DNA of 64,000 nucleotides. Source: Lachnospiraceae bacterium. Lineage in GTDB: Bacteria; Bacillota; Clostridia; Lachnospirales; Lachnospiraceae. This document shows, one piece after another, positions 26,915 through 33,394 of the stretch (its first letter is position 1; every line of letters begins with the position of its first letter). The translations under genes were made by a program, and so were the position numbers. The DNA is taken from contig JAIKWF010000113.1 of the NCBI GenBank assembly GCA_024685005.1, positions 37,846 through 101,845 on the forward strand, in the 5' to 3' direction. Below the pieces are notes generated by a model. It ran no database searches and had not been told where the DNA came from. It was given only the letters and a program-made list of their open reading frames with translations.

Positions 26915-27292
26915 TCAGGTATCGCAACCGGATTGCTCCATATGCTTTTTGATTGCCTGAAATGTTTTATCACTGATATAATGCTCTACACGGCAGGCGT
27001 CCTCGCTTGCCGTTTTCTCATCTACGCCGATATTTCTGAGTAGTTTCGTAAGAACCGTATGCCGCTCATAGATCCGTTCCGCCAGGATCTTTCCCGCCTC
27101 GGTGAGCTTAATAAATCCTTCCGCATCTTTCTTGATCAGTCCCTCTTCTTTTAACAGTCCCATGGCGTGGCTGACAGAAGGCTTGGAATAGCCCAGTGCT
27201 TCCCCGATGTCTATACCGCGGACCTGACTTGATTTTTGGGAAAGAACATAAATGGTTTCCAGATACATTTCCCCTGATTCCTGTAATGCCAT
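26915..27292 (-). CDS. DtxR-family metal-dependent regulator 1
   Basis: 125 residues. The N-terminal winged helix (I-D-I-G-E-A-L-G-Y-S-K-P-S-V-S-H-A-M recognition helix) is followed by the metal-binding/dimerisation helix with D-A-C-R-V-E-H-Y-I-S, whose Cys-Glu-His ligands are typical. There is no SH3-like third domain, so it is MntR/short-IdeR-like. It is divergent from feoA1, whose promoter carries two palindromes. A weak related sequence (TTAGTTGTAGTTTA, 27321-27334) lies before its own start and may allow autoregulation. Iron is the likely metal from context; manganese is possible. Confidence 0.9.
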   Translation of the reverse strand: MALQESGEMYLETIYVLSQKSSQVRGIDIGEALGYSKPSVSHAMGLLKEEGLIKKDAEGFIKLTEAGKILAERIYERHTVLTKLLRNIGVDEKTASEDACRVEHYISDKTFQAIKKHMEQSGCDT

Positions 27293-27420
27293 AAAAACCT
27301 CCTTCTTAATCGCACATCAATTAGTTGTAGTTTATCATATCCGATGTGTTTCTACAAGTTGAAAAACCCCATGTTTTCGGCAGTTTCACCCTATGAATTG
27401 AATAAGTGAGAAAAAAAATC

Positions 27421-27449
27421 TTGACAGGTTAGTTTAGACTTACTATAAT
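27421..27449 (+). promoter_or_regulatory. feo1 operon promoter
   Basis: TTGACA at 27421-27426 and TATAAT at 27444-27449, 17-base spacer: a consensus promoter, which fits a gene set controlled by repression. Confidence 0.9.
27427..27444. promoter_or_regulatory. Metal box, weaker copy in the feo1 promoter spacer
   Basis: GGTTAG-N6-CTTACT fills the spacer between the -35 and -10 boxes. The right arm departs from CTAACY at one position. Confidence 0.55.
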
Positions 27450-27456
27450 GAGCTAT

Positions 27457-27474
27457 GGTTAGGCGAGCCTAACT
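27457..27474. promoter_or_regulatory. Metal box, feo1 operon
   Basis: GGTTAG-gcgagc-CTAACT begins 8 bases after the -10 box, covering the expected transcription start. It shares the RGTTAG-N6-CTAACY pattern with boxes at 30461, 35507, 44148, 50770 and 50855. It is the probable operator of a DtxR-family protein. Confidence 0.85.
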
Positions 27475-27573
27475 TGGAATAATTGTCAAACGCAGAGCCC
27501 TTGCAAATTGGGCTATTGAAAGAGAGTATAGAAGTTATTCTGCGCAAACCGCAGGCGCCGGGAGGTGAAGAAA

Positions 27574-27792
27574 ATGACAATGAATCTGAATGATGCGGAA
27601 TTGGGAAAGGAATACGTGATCACCGGCGTGGACACAGAAGGGGATGAGGAAATGGAAAGCTTTCTGTTTTCACTGGGCTGCTACAGCGGCGAGCATATCA
27701 CGGTGGTGGATAAAAAGAGAAATCTGGTGGTTTCCATCAAGGATGCCAGATATAATATCGATCCGGAACTTGGTGCTTCGATCTTTATTTAA
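27574..27792 (+). CDS. feoA: FeoA1, ferrous iron transport accessory protein
   Basis: 72 residues from the ATG at 27574, 8 bases after GGAGG; a GTG at 27565 overlaps that site and is rejected. It is a small SH3-like beta protein with V-I-T-G-V-D, S-L-G-C-Y-S-G-E and a final A-R-Y-N-I-D segment. FeoA binds FeoB at the cytoplasmic side and is needed for Fe(II) uptake. An 81-base gap with a hairpin separates it from feoB1. Confidence 0.88.
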   Translation: MTMNLNDAELGKEYVITGVDTEGDEEMESFLFSLGCYSGEHITVVDKKRNLVVSIKDARYNIDPELGASIFI

Positions 27793-27807
27793 TATAAACG
27801 GATGATG

Positions 27808-27849
27808 GCAGCAGGCAACAGCCTTTTGGGTAGGTTGCCAAAATGCTGC
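27808..27849 (+). repeat. Intergenic hairpin between feoA1 and feoB1
   Basis: Two stacked 6-bp stems: GCAGCA/TGCTGC (27808-27813, 27844-27849) enclosing GGCAAC/GTTGCC (27814-27819, 27834-27839), with an AAAA bulge on the 3' side. No T-run follows, so it is not a standard terminator. It may set the FeoA:FeoB ratio or protect an mRNA end. Confidence 0.55.
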
Positions 27850-27873
27850 ATATAGTATAAAGGAGGAATCATC

Positions 27874-29871
27874 ATGAGAATCGCACTGACGGGCAACCCC
27901 AACAGCGGAAAAACAACCATGTACAATGCTCTGACGGGCAGGAGCGAAAAGATCGGCAACTGGGCCGGCGTAACGGTGGACAGAAAGGAAAGCCCGATCA
28001 AAAAGGCGTACAATGACACCGGGAAGGAACTGATCGCAGTGGACCTTCCGGGAGCCTATTCCATGTCGCCTTTCACATCTGAGGAGAGCATCACCAGCAG
28101 CTATGTGAAAAATGAACATCCCGATGCGATCATCAACATCGTGGATGCCAGCAACTTAAGCAGAAGCCTGTTCTTTACCACGCAGCTTCTCGAACTGGGA
28201 ATCCCGGTGGTGGTTGCGCTGAACAAGAGCGATGTGAACAGCAAAAAAGGAAATACCATTGATATCAAAAAGCTTTCCGAGAAACTGGGCTGCCCCGTGG
28301 TGGAGACAGTTTCCACAGAAGGCAAAAATCTTTCAGAAGTGGTAAAGAAAGCGTCCGAGCTTGTGGGGAACGGACAGAGCGCTCCTTACGATGAAGGAGA
28401 TGTGGATCTGACCGATAAAGAAGCTGTAGAGGCATCTGACCGAAAGCGCTTTGCCTTTGTAAATGACATCGTAAAGGATGTGGAAGTCAGAAAAGTCCTG
28501 ACAAAAGATAAGACAAAAGGGGATGCTGTTGATAAGGTACTGACCCATCCCGTGCTTGGTCTTGCGATCTTTGCCGGCATCATGTTTTTGGTATTTTATA
28601 TTTCCCAGACTACAGTAGGTACCTGGCTGGCAGATATCCTGGCAGGCTGGATCGAAAGCTTCCAGGGCTGGGTAGGAGACAAAATGGCAGATGCCAACCC
28701 GCTTCTTTACGCGCTTTTAGTTGACGGTATCATCGGCGGCGTCGGCGCTGTGGTAGGCTTCCTGCCGCTTGTAATGGTAATGTATTTCCTCATTGCGCTG
28801 TTAGAGGATTGCGGTTATATGTCCAGAGCAACCGTGGTTCTGGATCCCATCTTTAAGCGTGTGGGTCTTTCCGGAAAATCCGTGATCCCCATGATCATCG
28901 GAACCGGCTGCGGTATTCCCGCCATCATGGCCTGCCGTACCATTCGTAACGAAAGAGAGAGAAGATCCACGGCCATGCTTGCAACCTTCATGCCCTGCGG
29001 CGCTAAGCTTCCGGTTATTGCGTTGTTTGCCGGTGCATTTTTCCCGGAAGCAAAATGGGTAAGCTTTGTATGCTATATGCTGGGCATCGTGCTGATCCTT
29101 CTGGGAGCATTGCTGATCAAGGCCATTACGGGTATGAAATACAGAAAGAGCTTTTTCATTATTGAGCTGCCGGAGTACAAAGCGCCGAGCCTTGTTTTTG
29201 CACTGAAATCCATGCTGGAAAGAGGTAAAGCCTATATCGTAAAGGCCGGAACCGTGATCCTTGTCTGCAATACCGTGGTGCAGATCATGCAGGCCTTTAA
29301 CTGGAACTTTGAAGAGGTGGAGGAAGGAATGGAGAACACTTCCATCCTGGCATCCATCGCAGGACCCTTCTCCGTGCTTTTAGTGCCCATCGTAGGCGTT
29401 GCGGCATGGCAGCTGGCAGCCGCAGCTATTACCGGCTTTATTGCGAAAGAGAACGTGGTGGGAACCATTGCAACTGTATATGCCATCACCAATCTGGTTG
29501 ACCCTGAGGAACTGGAATTAGTAGGTGAAGGAAATGCCGTGGCAGCAGTCATCGGTATTACAAAAGTGGCAGCTTTGGCTTACCTCATGTTTAATCTTTA
29601 TACACCTCCATGTTTTGCAGCTCTTGGCGCGATGAATTCTGAAATGAAATCCGCCAAGTGGCTGTGGGGAGCTATCGGTCTGCAGCTGGCCACCGGCTAC
29701 ACCGTAGGTTTTCTGGTATACCAGATCGGAACCCTTGTTACCACGGGATCCTTTGGAGCAGGTTTTGCGGGCGGACTTGTTGCTGTGATCGCTTTTGCGG
29801 CAGTTGTTACGGGTATTATCGTATCCAACCGCAGTAAGATGGCAATGGAGTACAGACTTAAGACGAACTAA
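27874..29871 (+). CDS. feoB: FeoB1, ferrous iron transporter
   Basis: 665 residues. The N-terminal G domain has G-N-P-N-S-G-K-T-T (G1), D-L-P-G (G3) and N-K-S-D (G4), then a helical GDI-like region (about 165-215). A membrane domain of about eight or more helices with two Gate-type repeats follows, containing G-T-G-C-G-I-P-A and later V-A-A-W-Q-L-A-A. It imports Fe(II) across the cytoplasmic membrane in a GTP-dependent manner. A strong AAAGGAGG site precedes the ATG. It shows only partial similarity to FeoB2 at 30722, so the two are distinct types and not a recent duplication. Confidence 0.95.
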   Translation: MRIALTGNPNSGKTTMYNALTGRSEKIGNWAGVTVDRKESPIKKAYNDTGKELIAVDLPGAYSMSPFTSEESITSSYVKNEHPDAIINIVDASNLSRSLFFTTQLLELGIPVVVALNKSDVNSKKGNTIDIKKLSEKLGCPVVETVSTEGKNLSEVVKKASELVGNGQSAPYDEGDVDLTDKEAVEASDRKRFAFVNDIVKDVEVRKVLTKDKTKGDAVDKVLTHPVLGLAIFAGIMFLVFYISQTTVGTWLADILAGWIESFQGWVGDKMADANPLLYALLVDGIIGGVGAVVGFLPLVMVMYFLIALLEDCGYMSRATVVLDPIFKRVGLSGKSVIPMIIGTGCGIPAIMACRTIRNERERRSTAMLATFMPCGAKLPVIALFAGAFFPEAKWVSFVCYMLGIVLILLGALLIKAITGMKYRKSFFIIELPEYKAPSLVFALKSMLERGKAYIVKAGTVILVCNTVVQIMQAFNWNFEEVEEGMENTSILASIAGPFSVLLVPIVGVAAWQLAAAAITGFIAKENVVGTIATVYAITNLVDPEELELVGEGNAVAAVIGITKVAALAYLMFNLYTPPCFAALGAMNSEMKSAKWLWGAIGLQLATGYTVGFLVYQIGTLVTTGSFGAGFAGGLVAVIAFAAVVTGIIVSNRSKMAMEYRLKTN

Positions 29872-29896
29872 GGGACACTTTTTAAAGGTGACGAAT

Positions 29897-30070
29897 ATGA
29901 TCGATATCATCGTAACAATCATTATAGCGGTAGTATTTACCGGCGCGTGCACTTATATCTACAAAGAAAAGAAAAAAGGCACTCACTGCATCGGATGCCC
30001 CATGGCGGGAAACTGCGCCAAAGCGAAAGCAGCCTGTCAGGGACAGAAATGTGGAAGCGTAAAGGGATAA
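29897..30070 (+). CDS. FeoB-associated Cys-rich membrane protein
   Basis: 57 residues: one N-terminal membrane helix (about 2-20) and a short basic tail with five cysteines arranged H-C-I-G-C-P then C-A-K and C-x6-C. Small proteins of this form commonly follow feoB in Clostridia and are annotated as FeoB-associated. They may bind iron at the pore exit. It starts 25 bases after feoB1 and ends 6 bases before the HMA gene. Confidence 0.8.
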   Translation: MIDIIVTIIIAVVFTGACTYIYKEKKKGTHCIGCPMAGNCAKAKAACQGQKCGSVKG

Positions 30071-30076
30071 GCAGTT

Positions 30077-30445
30077 ATGGGATGGACACCGTCAGATCTG
30101 ATCACCGCAGTTATATTAGTTGTTATCCTCTTCATTTCTCTTAAATACACGATCCCTCACTTTCGGGGTGAGGGATCGTGTTGCGGAGGAGGAGGAAAGC
30201 CGAAGCTGAAGAGACCGAAGAAACTGTCTTATGTGGCGGAGGAAAAAAGAATCCGCATTGAAGGAATGGTTTGCGACAATTGCGCGGCAAGGGTGCAGAA
30301 TGCGTTAAATGCCATAGAAGGAGTCAGTGCCAAAGTGCGAAGATCTCGGGGGGAAGCTGTGGTAAAGGCAGACAGAGAGATTGATGCGGATCTGCTGACC
30401 GGGGTGATTTCGGATCTGGGTTATAAAGTGATTGATATACGATAA
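30077..30445 (+). CDS. Membrane-anchored heavy-metal-associated (HMA) domain protein
   Basis: 122 residues. A single membrane helix (about 8-26) is followed by a C-C-G-G-G-G motif, a basic linker and an HMA domain from about residue 57 with the metal-binding C66-D-N-C69 pair (M-V-C-D-N-C-A). Classic HMA domains carry Cu(I) or Zn(II) to P1B ATPases; here the setting is ferrous iron genes, so it may deliver metal from FeoB1 to a partner such as the ATPase at 33372. It resembles in role the HMA protein I recall from ferrosome loci. The gene contains a perfect 13-bp inverted repeat (separate entry). It is the last gene of the feo1 operon. Confidence 0.8.
   Translation: MGWTPSDLITAVILVVILFISLKYTIPHFRGEGSCCGGGGKPKLKRPKKLSYVAEEKRIRIEGMVCDNCAARVQNALNAIEGVSAKVRRSRGEAVVKADREIDADLLTGVISDLGYKVIDIR
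30148..30180 (+). repeat. Perfect 13-bp stem-loop inside the HMA gene
   Basis: CACGATCCCTCAC (30148-30160) and its exact complement (30168-30180) with a 7-base loop, within codons just after the membrane helix. No T-run follows. Such a long perfect stem inside a coding region is unusual and could be an RNA regulatory or processing site. Confidence 0.75.
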
Positions 30446-30460
30446 TTTTTTTTGCCTATG

Positions 30461-30478
30461 GGTTAGCGTAGCCTAACT
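30461..30478. promoter_or_regulatory. Metal box, feo2 operon
   Basis: GGTTAG-cgtagc-CTAACT, 19 bases before the feoA2 start. The -10 is poor (GATAAT at 30441-30446 is the best candidate), so feo2 may also be read from the feo1 promoter. Confidence 0.85.
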
Positions 30479-30497
30479 ACATGTGAAGGAGGGAAAG

Positions 30498-30725
30498 ATG
30501 AGTTTAAGTGAGATGAAAGCAGATCGGGAGGCCATCGTAGGTTCCATCAACGGCGATTCCCGTTTTTTGAGCAGGATCACATCCATCGGGATCACACCGG
30601 GGTGCCGGATCAGGGTGATGCGAAATGATAAGAACAGACCTATGCTGGTGTATTCGAGAGATACCATGATCGCATTGAACAGAAAAGAATGTATGGGAAT
30701 TGAAGTAGAGGAGGTGCAGCAGTGA
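30498..30725 (+). CDS. feoA: FeoA2, ferrous iron transport accessory protein
   Basis: 75 residues from the ATG at 30498 with GGAGGG 6 bases upstream; the in-frame GTG at 30483 overlaps that site. The pattern I-T-S-I-G-I-T-P-G-C-R-I-R-V is the typical FeoA SH3-like core. The stop overlaps the feoB2 GTG start (GTGA), giving strong coupling. Confidence 0.88.
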   Translation: MSLSEMKADREAIVGSINGDSRFLSRITSIGITPGCRIRVMRNDKNRPMLVYSRDTMIALNRKECMGIEVEEVQQ

Positions 30726-32734
30726 GCGCGACCATAGCCCTCCTCGGGCAGCCGAATTCCGGTAAATCCACAGTATTTAACGCTTTGACGGGACTGCGTC
30801 AGCACGTGGGTAACTGGCCCGGGAAAACCGTCGAGAAAAAAGAGGGTACTTTTACCCGGAACGGAAAGGAGTATGCCGTTGCGGATCTTCCGGGATCCTA
30901 CAGCCTGACAGCCAACTCGGATGAGGAAGTTATCACCCGTGATTTCATTGAGTCGGGCAAAGCGGATGTGGTCTGCATCCTGGCAGACAGCTCCCAGCTG
31001 GAAAGAAGTCTGTATATGATGGCGGATTACGCCGGGATCAATGTACCCAGTTTTTTGGTGCTGAATATGGCGGATGTGGCAAAGGAGCAGGGAAAGACCA
31101 TCAATGCGGCGGCCTTGGAAGAAAAACTGGGGATACCGGTGATCCAGATCTCTGCTACGGACAGCAAAAAATATGATTCGTTTTTTGCAGCCATGGACAG
31201 GGCGATCACCCAAAAGAGCGTGATCAACATTTCCGGTCTTGAGGCTGCGCTTTCAAAGGTTGAAGGTTATGAGAGCATAAAAGAGCTGATCCCGGAGGGA
31301 AGTGTAAAAAATGTATCTTCCATGTGGCTTGGGGTAAAAGCCATAGAAAACGATAAACTTGTAGTCGATCAGTTAAAAGAAGCTCTTTCGGAATCAACCC
31401 TCGGACAGGTGGATGCCCTGCGGAAAACATCAGGCGGCGCCCTGGCTACAGGGAACAGTAAGTTTGTCTGGATCGACGAACTGCTGGATGGCGTGCTGGA
31501 GGAGAAGAAGGAAAAAGTCAGCATTAGCAAACTCGACAAGCTGTATCTGAGTCCTGTTTGGGGAAAACCGGCGGTGATCCTGACGATCCTGCTGGGACTG
31601 ATTGGCTCCTTTATTCCGGCCCTTCCTTTGATGGGAGTGGGTTCTGCCATCGGCGCATTGAAAGGCCCTGTGGCGAACGCTCTTGCCGGGGCAGGGGTGA
31701 GTGATACCCTGATCGCTTTGATCTGCGGCGTGATCATTCAGTCCTTTGCTTACATTTTTCAGATGCTGGGCTTTGTCTTCGGCGTACTTCTGGTGTTTGG
31801 TCTTTTGGAAGAAGTGGGAGTTATGGCAAGGATCTCCTATGTGTTTGACAATACCATGGCGAAGCTGGGGCTGCAGGGAAAGTCCGTTATGCCTTTTCTT
31901 GTCAGCTTTGGATGTACCATGGGCGGCGCTGCCGGCAGCCGCGTGATCGATAACTGGGGCCAGAAGGTGCTGACCATTGCCCTGGCCTGGGCGGTCCCCT
32001 GCGGCGCGGCCTGGTCTGTGATCCCTATGTTATCGGCGTTGTTTTTCGGTCCGGGAGCTGTACTGGTGATCATTGCGATCCTGGCTACGATGCTTCTTCA
32101 TATGTGGGTAACGGCCAGGGTATTTGGCGGCAAACTGGTGAAAAGAGAAGACCGCTTCGGCATGATCATGGAGCTTCCGCCTTATCACAAACCCAAGTGG
32201 GGTGCCCTGTTTCGCTATGTTCTGGGAAGGACGAAGGATACCTTTTTCAGAGTGTCCAAAGTGGTGCTTTTGGTATGTACCCTGTTCTGGCTTTTGAGCT
32301 ATTCCTTTGTGCCCGGTGCTGATCCGGTGCTCTTTAAAATCGGGAAAGTCATCGAGCCGGTAACCAGAGTATTCGGTATGGGCTGGAAGCTGTTCATGGC
32401 CTTTATCGCATCATCCGTAGGTAAGGAGGGTGCGCTTGGTGTGATCAGTGCATTGTTTACCGACGGATCCTTTTATACCGCATTTTCGGATGCCATGAGC
32501 GGTGCGGCAAGAGATGCCAATCTGGGGACGCTTCTTCTGGCCAATGTATCCAAGCCCGAGGCCCTGGCCTTCATTTTTGCCATCACCTTCAATATGCCCT
32601 GTGTTGTGGCCCTTGCGGCAACCTATCAGGAAACGGCTTCCGCAAAGTGGACGGCCAGGATCGCGGCTTACTACACGGCCGGCGCCCTTATCCTTTCCGC
32701 TGTTGTATATCATATTGGACTTTTGATCTGGTAA
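30722..32734 (+). CDS. feoB: FeoB2, ferrous iron transporter
   Basis: 670 residues, GTG start overlapping feoA2. The G domain has L-G-Q-P-N-S-G-K-S-T (G1), D-L-P-G-S (G3) and N-M-A-D (G4, slightly unusual versus N-K-x-D). The membrane domain contains S-F-G-C-T-M-G-G-A (Gate-type cysteine), V-P-C-G-A-A-W and S-S-V-G-K-E-G. The last cytoplasmic region before the membrane core is longer than in FeoB1. It heads a cluster with FeoC, DUF6110-like and P-type ATPase genes. Confidence 0.94.
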   Translation: MSATIALLGQPNSGKSTVFNALTGLRQHVGNWPGKTVEKKEGTFTRNGKEYAVADLPGSYSLTANSDEEVITRDFIESGKADVVCILADSSQLERSLYMMADYAGINVPSFLVLNMADVAKEQGKTINAAALEEKLGIPVIQISATDSKKYDSFFAAMDRAITQKSVINISGLEAALSKVEGYESIKELIPEGSVKNVSSMWLGVKAIENDKLVVDQLKEALSESTLGQVDALRKTSGGALATGNSKFVWIDELLDGVLEEKKEKVSISKLDKLYLSPVWGKPAVILTILLGLIGSFIPALPLMGVGSAIGALKGPVANALAGAGVSDTLIALICGVIIQSFAYIFQMLGFVFGVLLVFGLLEEVGVMARISYVFDNTMAKLGLQGKSVMPFLVSFGCTMGGAAGSRVIDNWGQKVLTIALAWAVPCGAAWSVIPMLSALFFGPGAVLVIIAILATMLLHMWVTARVFGGKLVKREDRFGMIMELPPYHKPKWGALFRYVLGRTKDTFFRVSKVVLLVCTLFWLLSYSFVPGADPVLFKIGKVIEPVTRVFGMGWKLFMAFIASSVGKEGALGVISALFTDGSFYTAFSDAMSGAARDANLGTLLLANVSKPEALAFIFAITFNMPCVVALAATYQETASAKWTARIAAYYTAGALILSAVVYHIGLLIW

Positions 32735-32777
32735 AGCGTAAAAAGGCAGGATAGTTGAAAGGTAAGGTGAAGCGGTA

Positions 32778-33080
32778 GTGAAAGAAAACAGCATGAATGC
32801 TTTGATCGCCCTTTTGGGAGACGGACATGCAAGAACATTGTGGATGCTTGCCAGAGACCTTGGCACCACGGAGTCGGACGTAAAAAGACAGATCGACTAC
32901 CTGGAGCACATCGGGATGATCCGCAAGGTCATTGGGGACGGGGTTTGTGGCTCATCCTGCAGCGGATCCTGCAGCGGATCCTGCAGCGGCTGTCCGTCCG
33001 GTGGTTCGGCATGCAAGGGGTGCCTGCCGGAGGGCGGATTTCAGAATATGGGTCAAATGTGGGAGCTGATCCCGCAATAG
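32778..33080 (+). CDS. feoC: FeoC-like winged-helix protein with Cys-rich tail
   Basis: 100 residues from a GTG at 32778 with AAGGTG upstream; an ATG at 32793 is possible but has a poorer site. The N-terminal 50 residues look like a winged helix (D-V-K-R-Q-I-D-Y-L-E-H-I-G-M-I). Then come seven cysteines in a C-x3-C-x3-C-x3-C-x2-C-x6-C-x2-C array, suited to an Fe-S cluster or iron site. Three of them are encoded by three tandem copies of a 12-base unit (32955-32990). FeoC proteins sense iron or oxygen and control FeoB stability. Confidence 0.8.
   Translation: MKENSMNALIALLGDGHARTLWMLARDLGTTESDVKRQIDYLEHIGMIRKVIGDGVCGSSCSGSCSGSCSGCPSGGSACKGCLPEGGFQNMGQMWELIPQ
32955..32990 (+). repeat. Three tandem 12-bp units within feoC
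   Basis: TCCTGCAGCGGA repeated at 32955-32966, 32967-32978 and 32979-32990 (last base differs). Each unit encodes Ser-Cys-Ser-Gly, so copy-number slippage would add or remove cysteines without a frameshift. Confidence 0.9.
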
Positions 33081-33103
33081 ATAATGAGAAGGAGGATCAT
33101 AGG

Positions 33104-33394
33104 ATGAAACTGAACAAGAACAAAATCGGATTATTTGCGTTGGGAACGCTGTTCGGTCTGGAGGGGATCAAGCTTTTGTCCTCGAAGGATGCCAAAAAGG
33201 TTTATACCCATGCTACGGCAGCGGTGCTTCGGGGAAAAGACTCGGTACTGGATCAGGTTACCGTACTTCGGGAAAACTGCTCTGATATCTACGCGGATGC
33301 CGTAGAAATGAATGAGGAGCGAAAAAGCAAAGAGGCAGATGCCGAAATCGGGGAGTGGATGGCGGATACAGATGAAGATTCTGATAAAGCATGA
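33104..33394 (+). CDS. DUF6110-like small membrane protein
   Basis: 96 residues from the ATG at 33104 with GGAGG upstream. A short basic N-terminus leads to one hydrophobic, glycine-spaced segment (about 8-26, F-A-L-G-T-L-F-G-L-E-G). A helical middle and an acidic tail (E-W-M-A-D-T-D-E-D-S-D) follow. The family name is from memory and unverified. It overlaps the ATPase gene by 23 bases, so the two are made together. The combination of glycine-rich helix and acidic tail recalls small proteins of iron-storing organelles; that is inference. Confidence 0.65.
   Translation: MKLNKNKIGLFALGTLFGLEGIKLLSSKDAKKVYTHATAAVLRGKDSVLDQVTVLRENCSDIYADAVEMNEERKSKEADAEIGEWMADTDEDSDKA

Noticed and set aside
32955..32990. 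Short tandem repeats as a CRISPR-like array
   Set aside because: The three 12-base units are contiguous without spacers and encode a regular peptide inside feoC.
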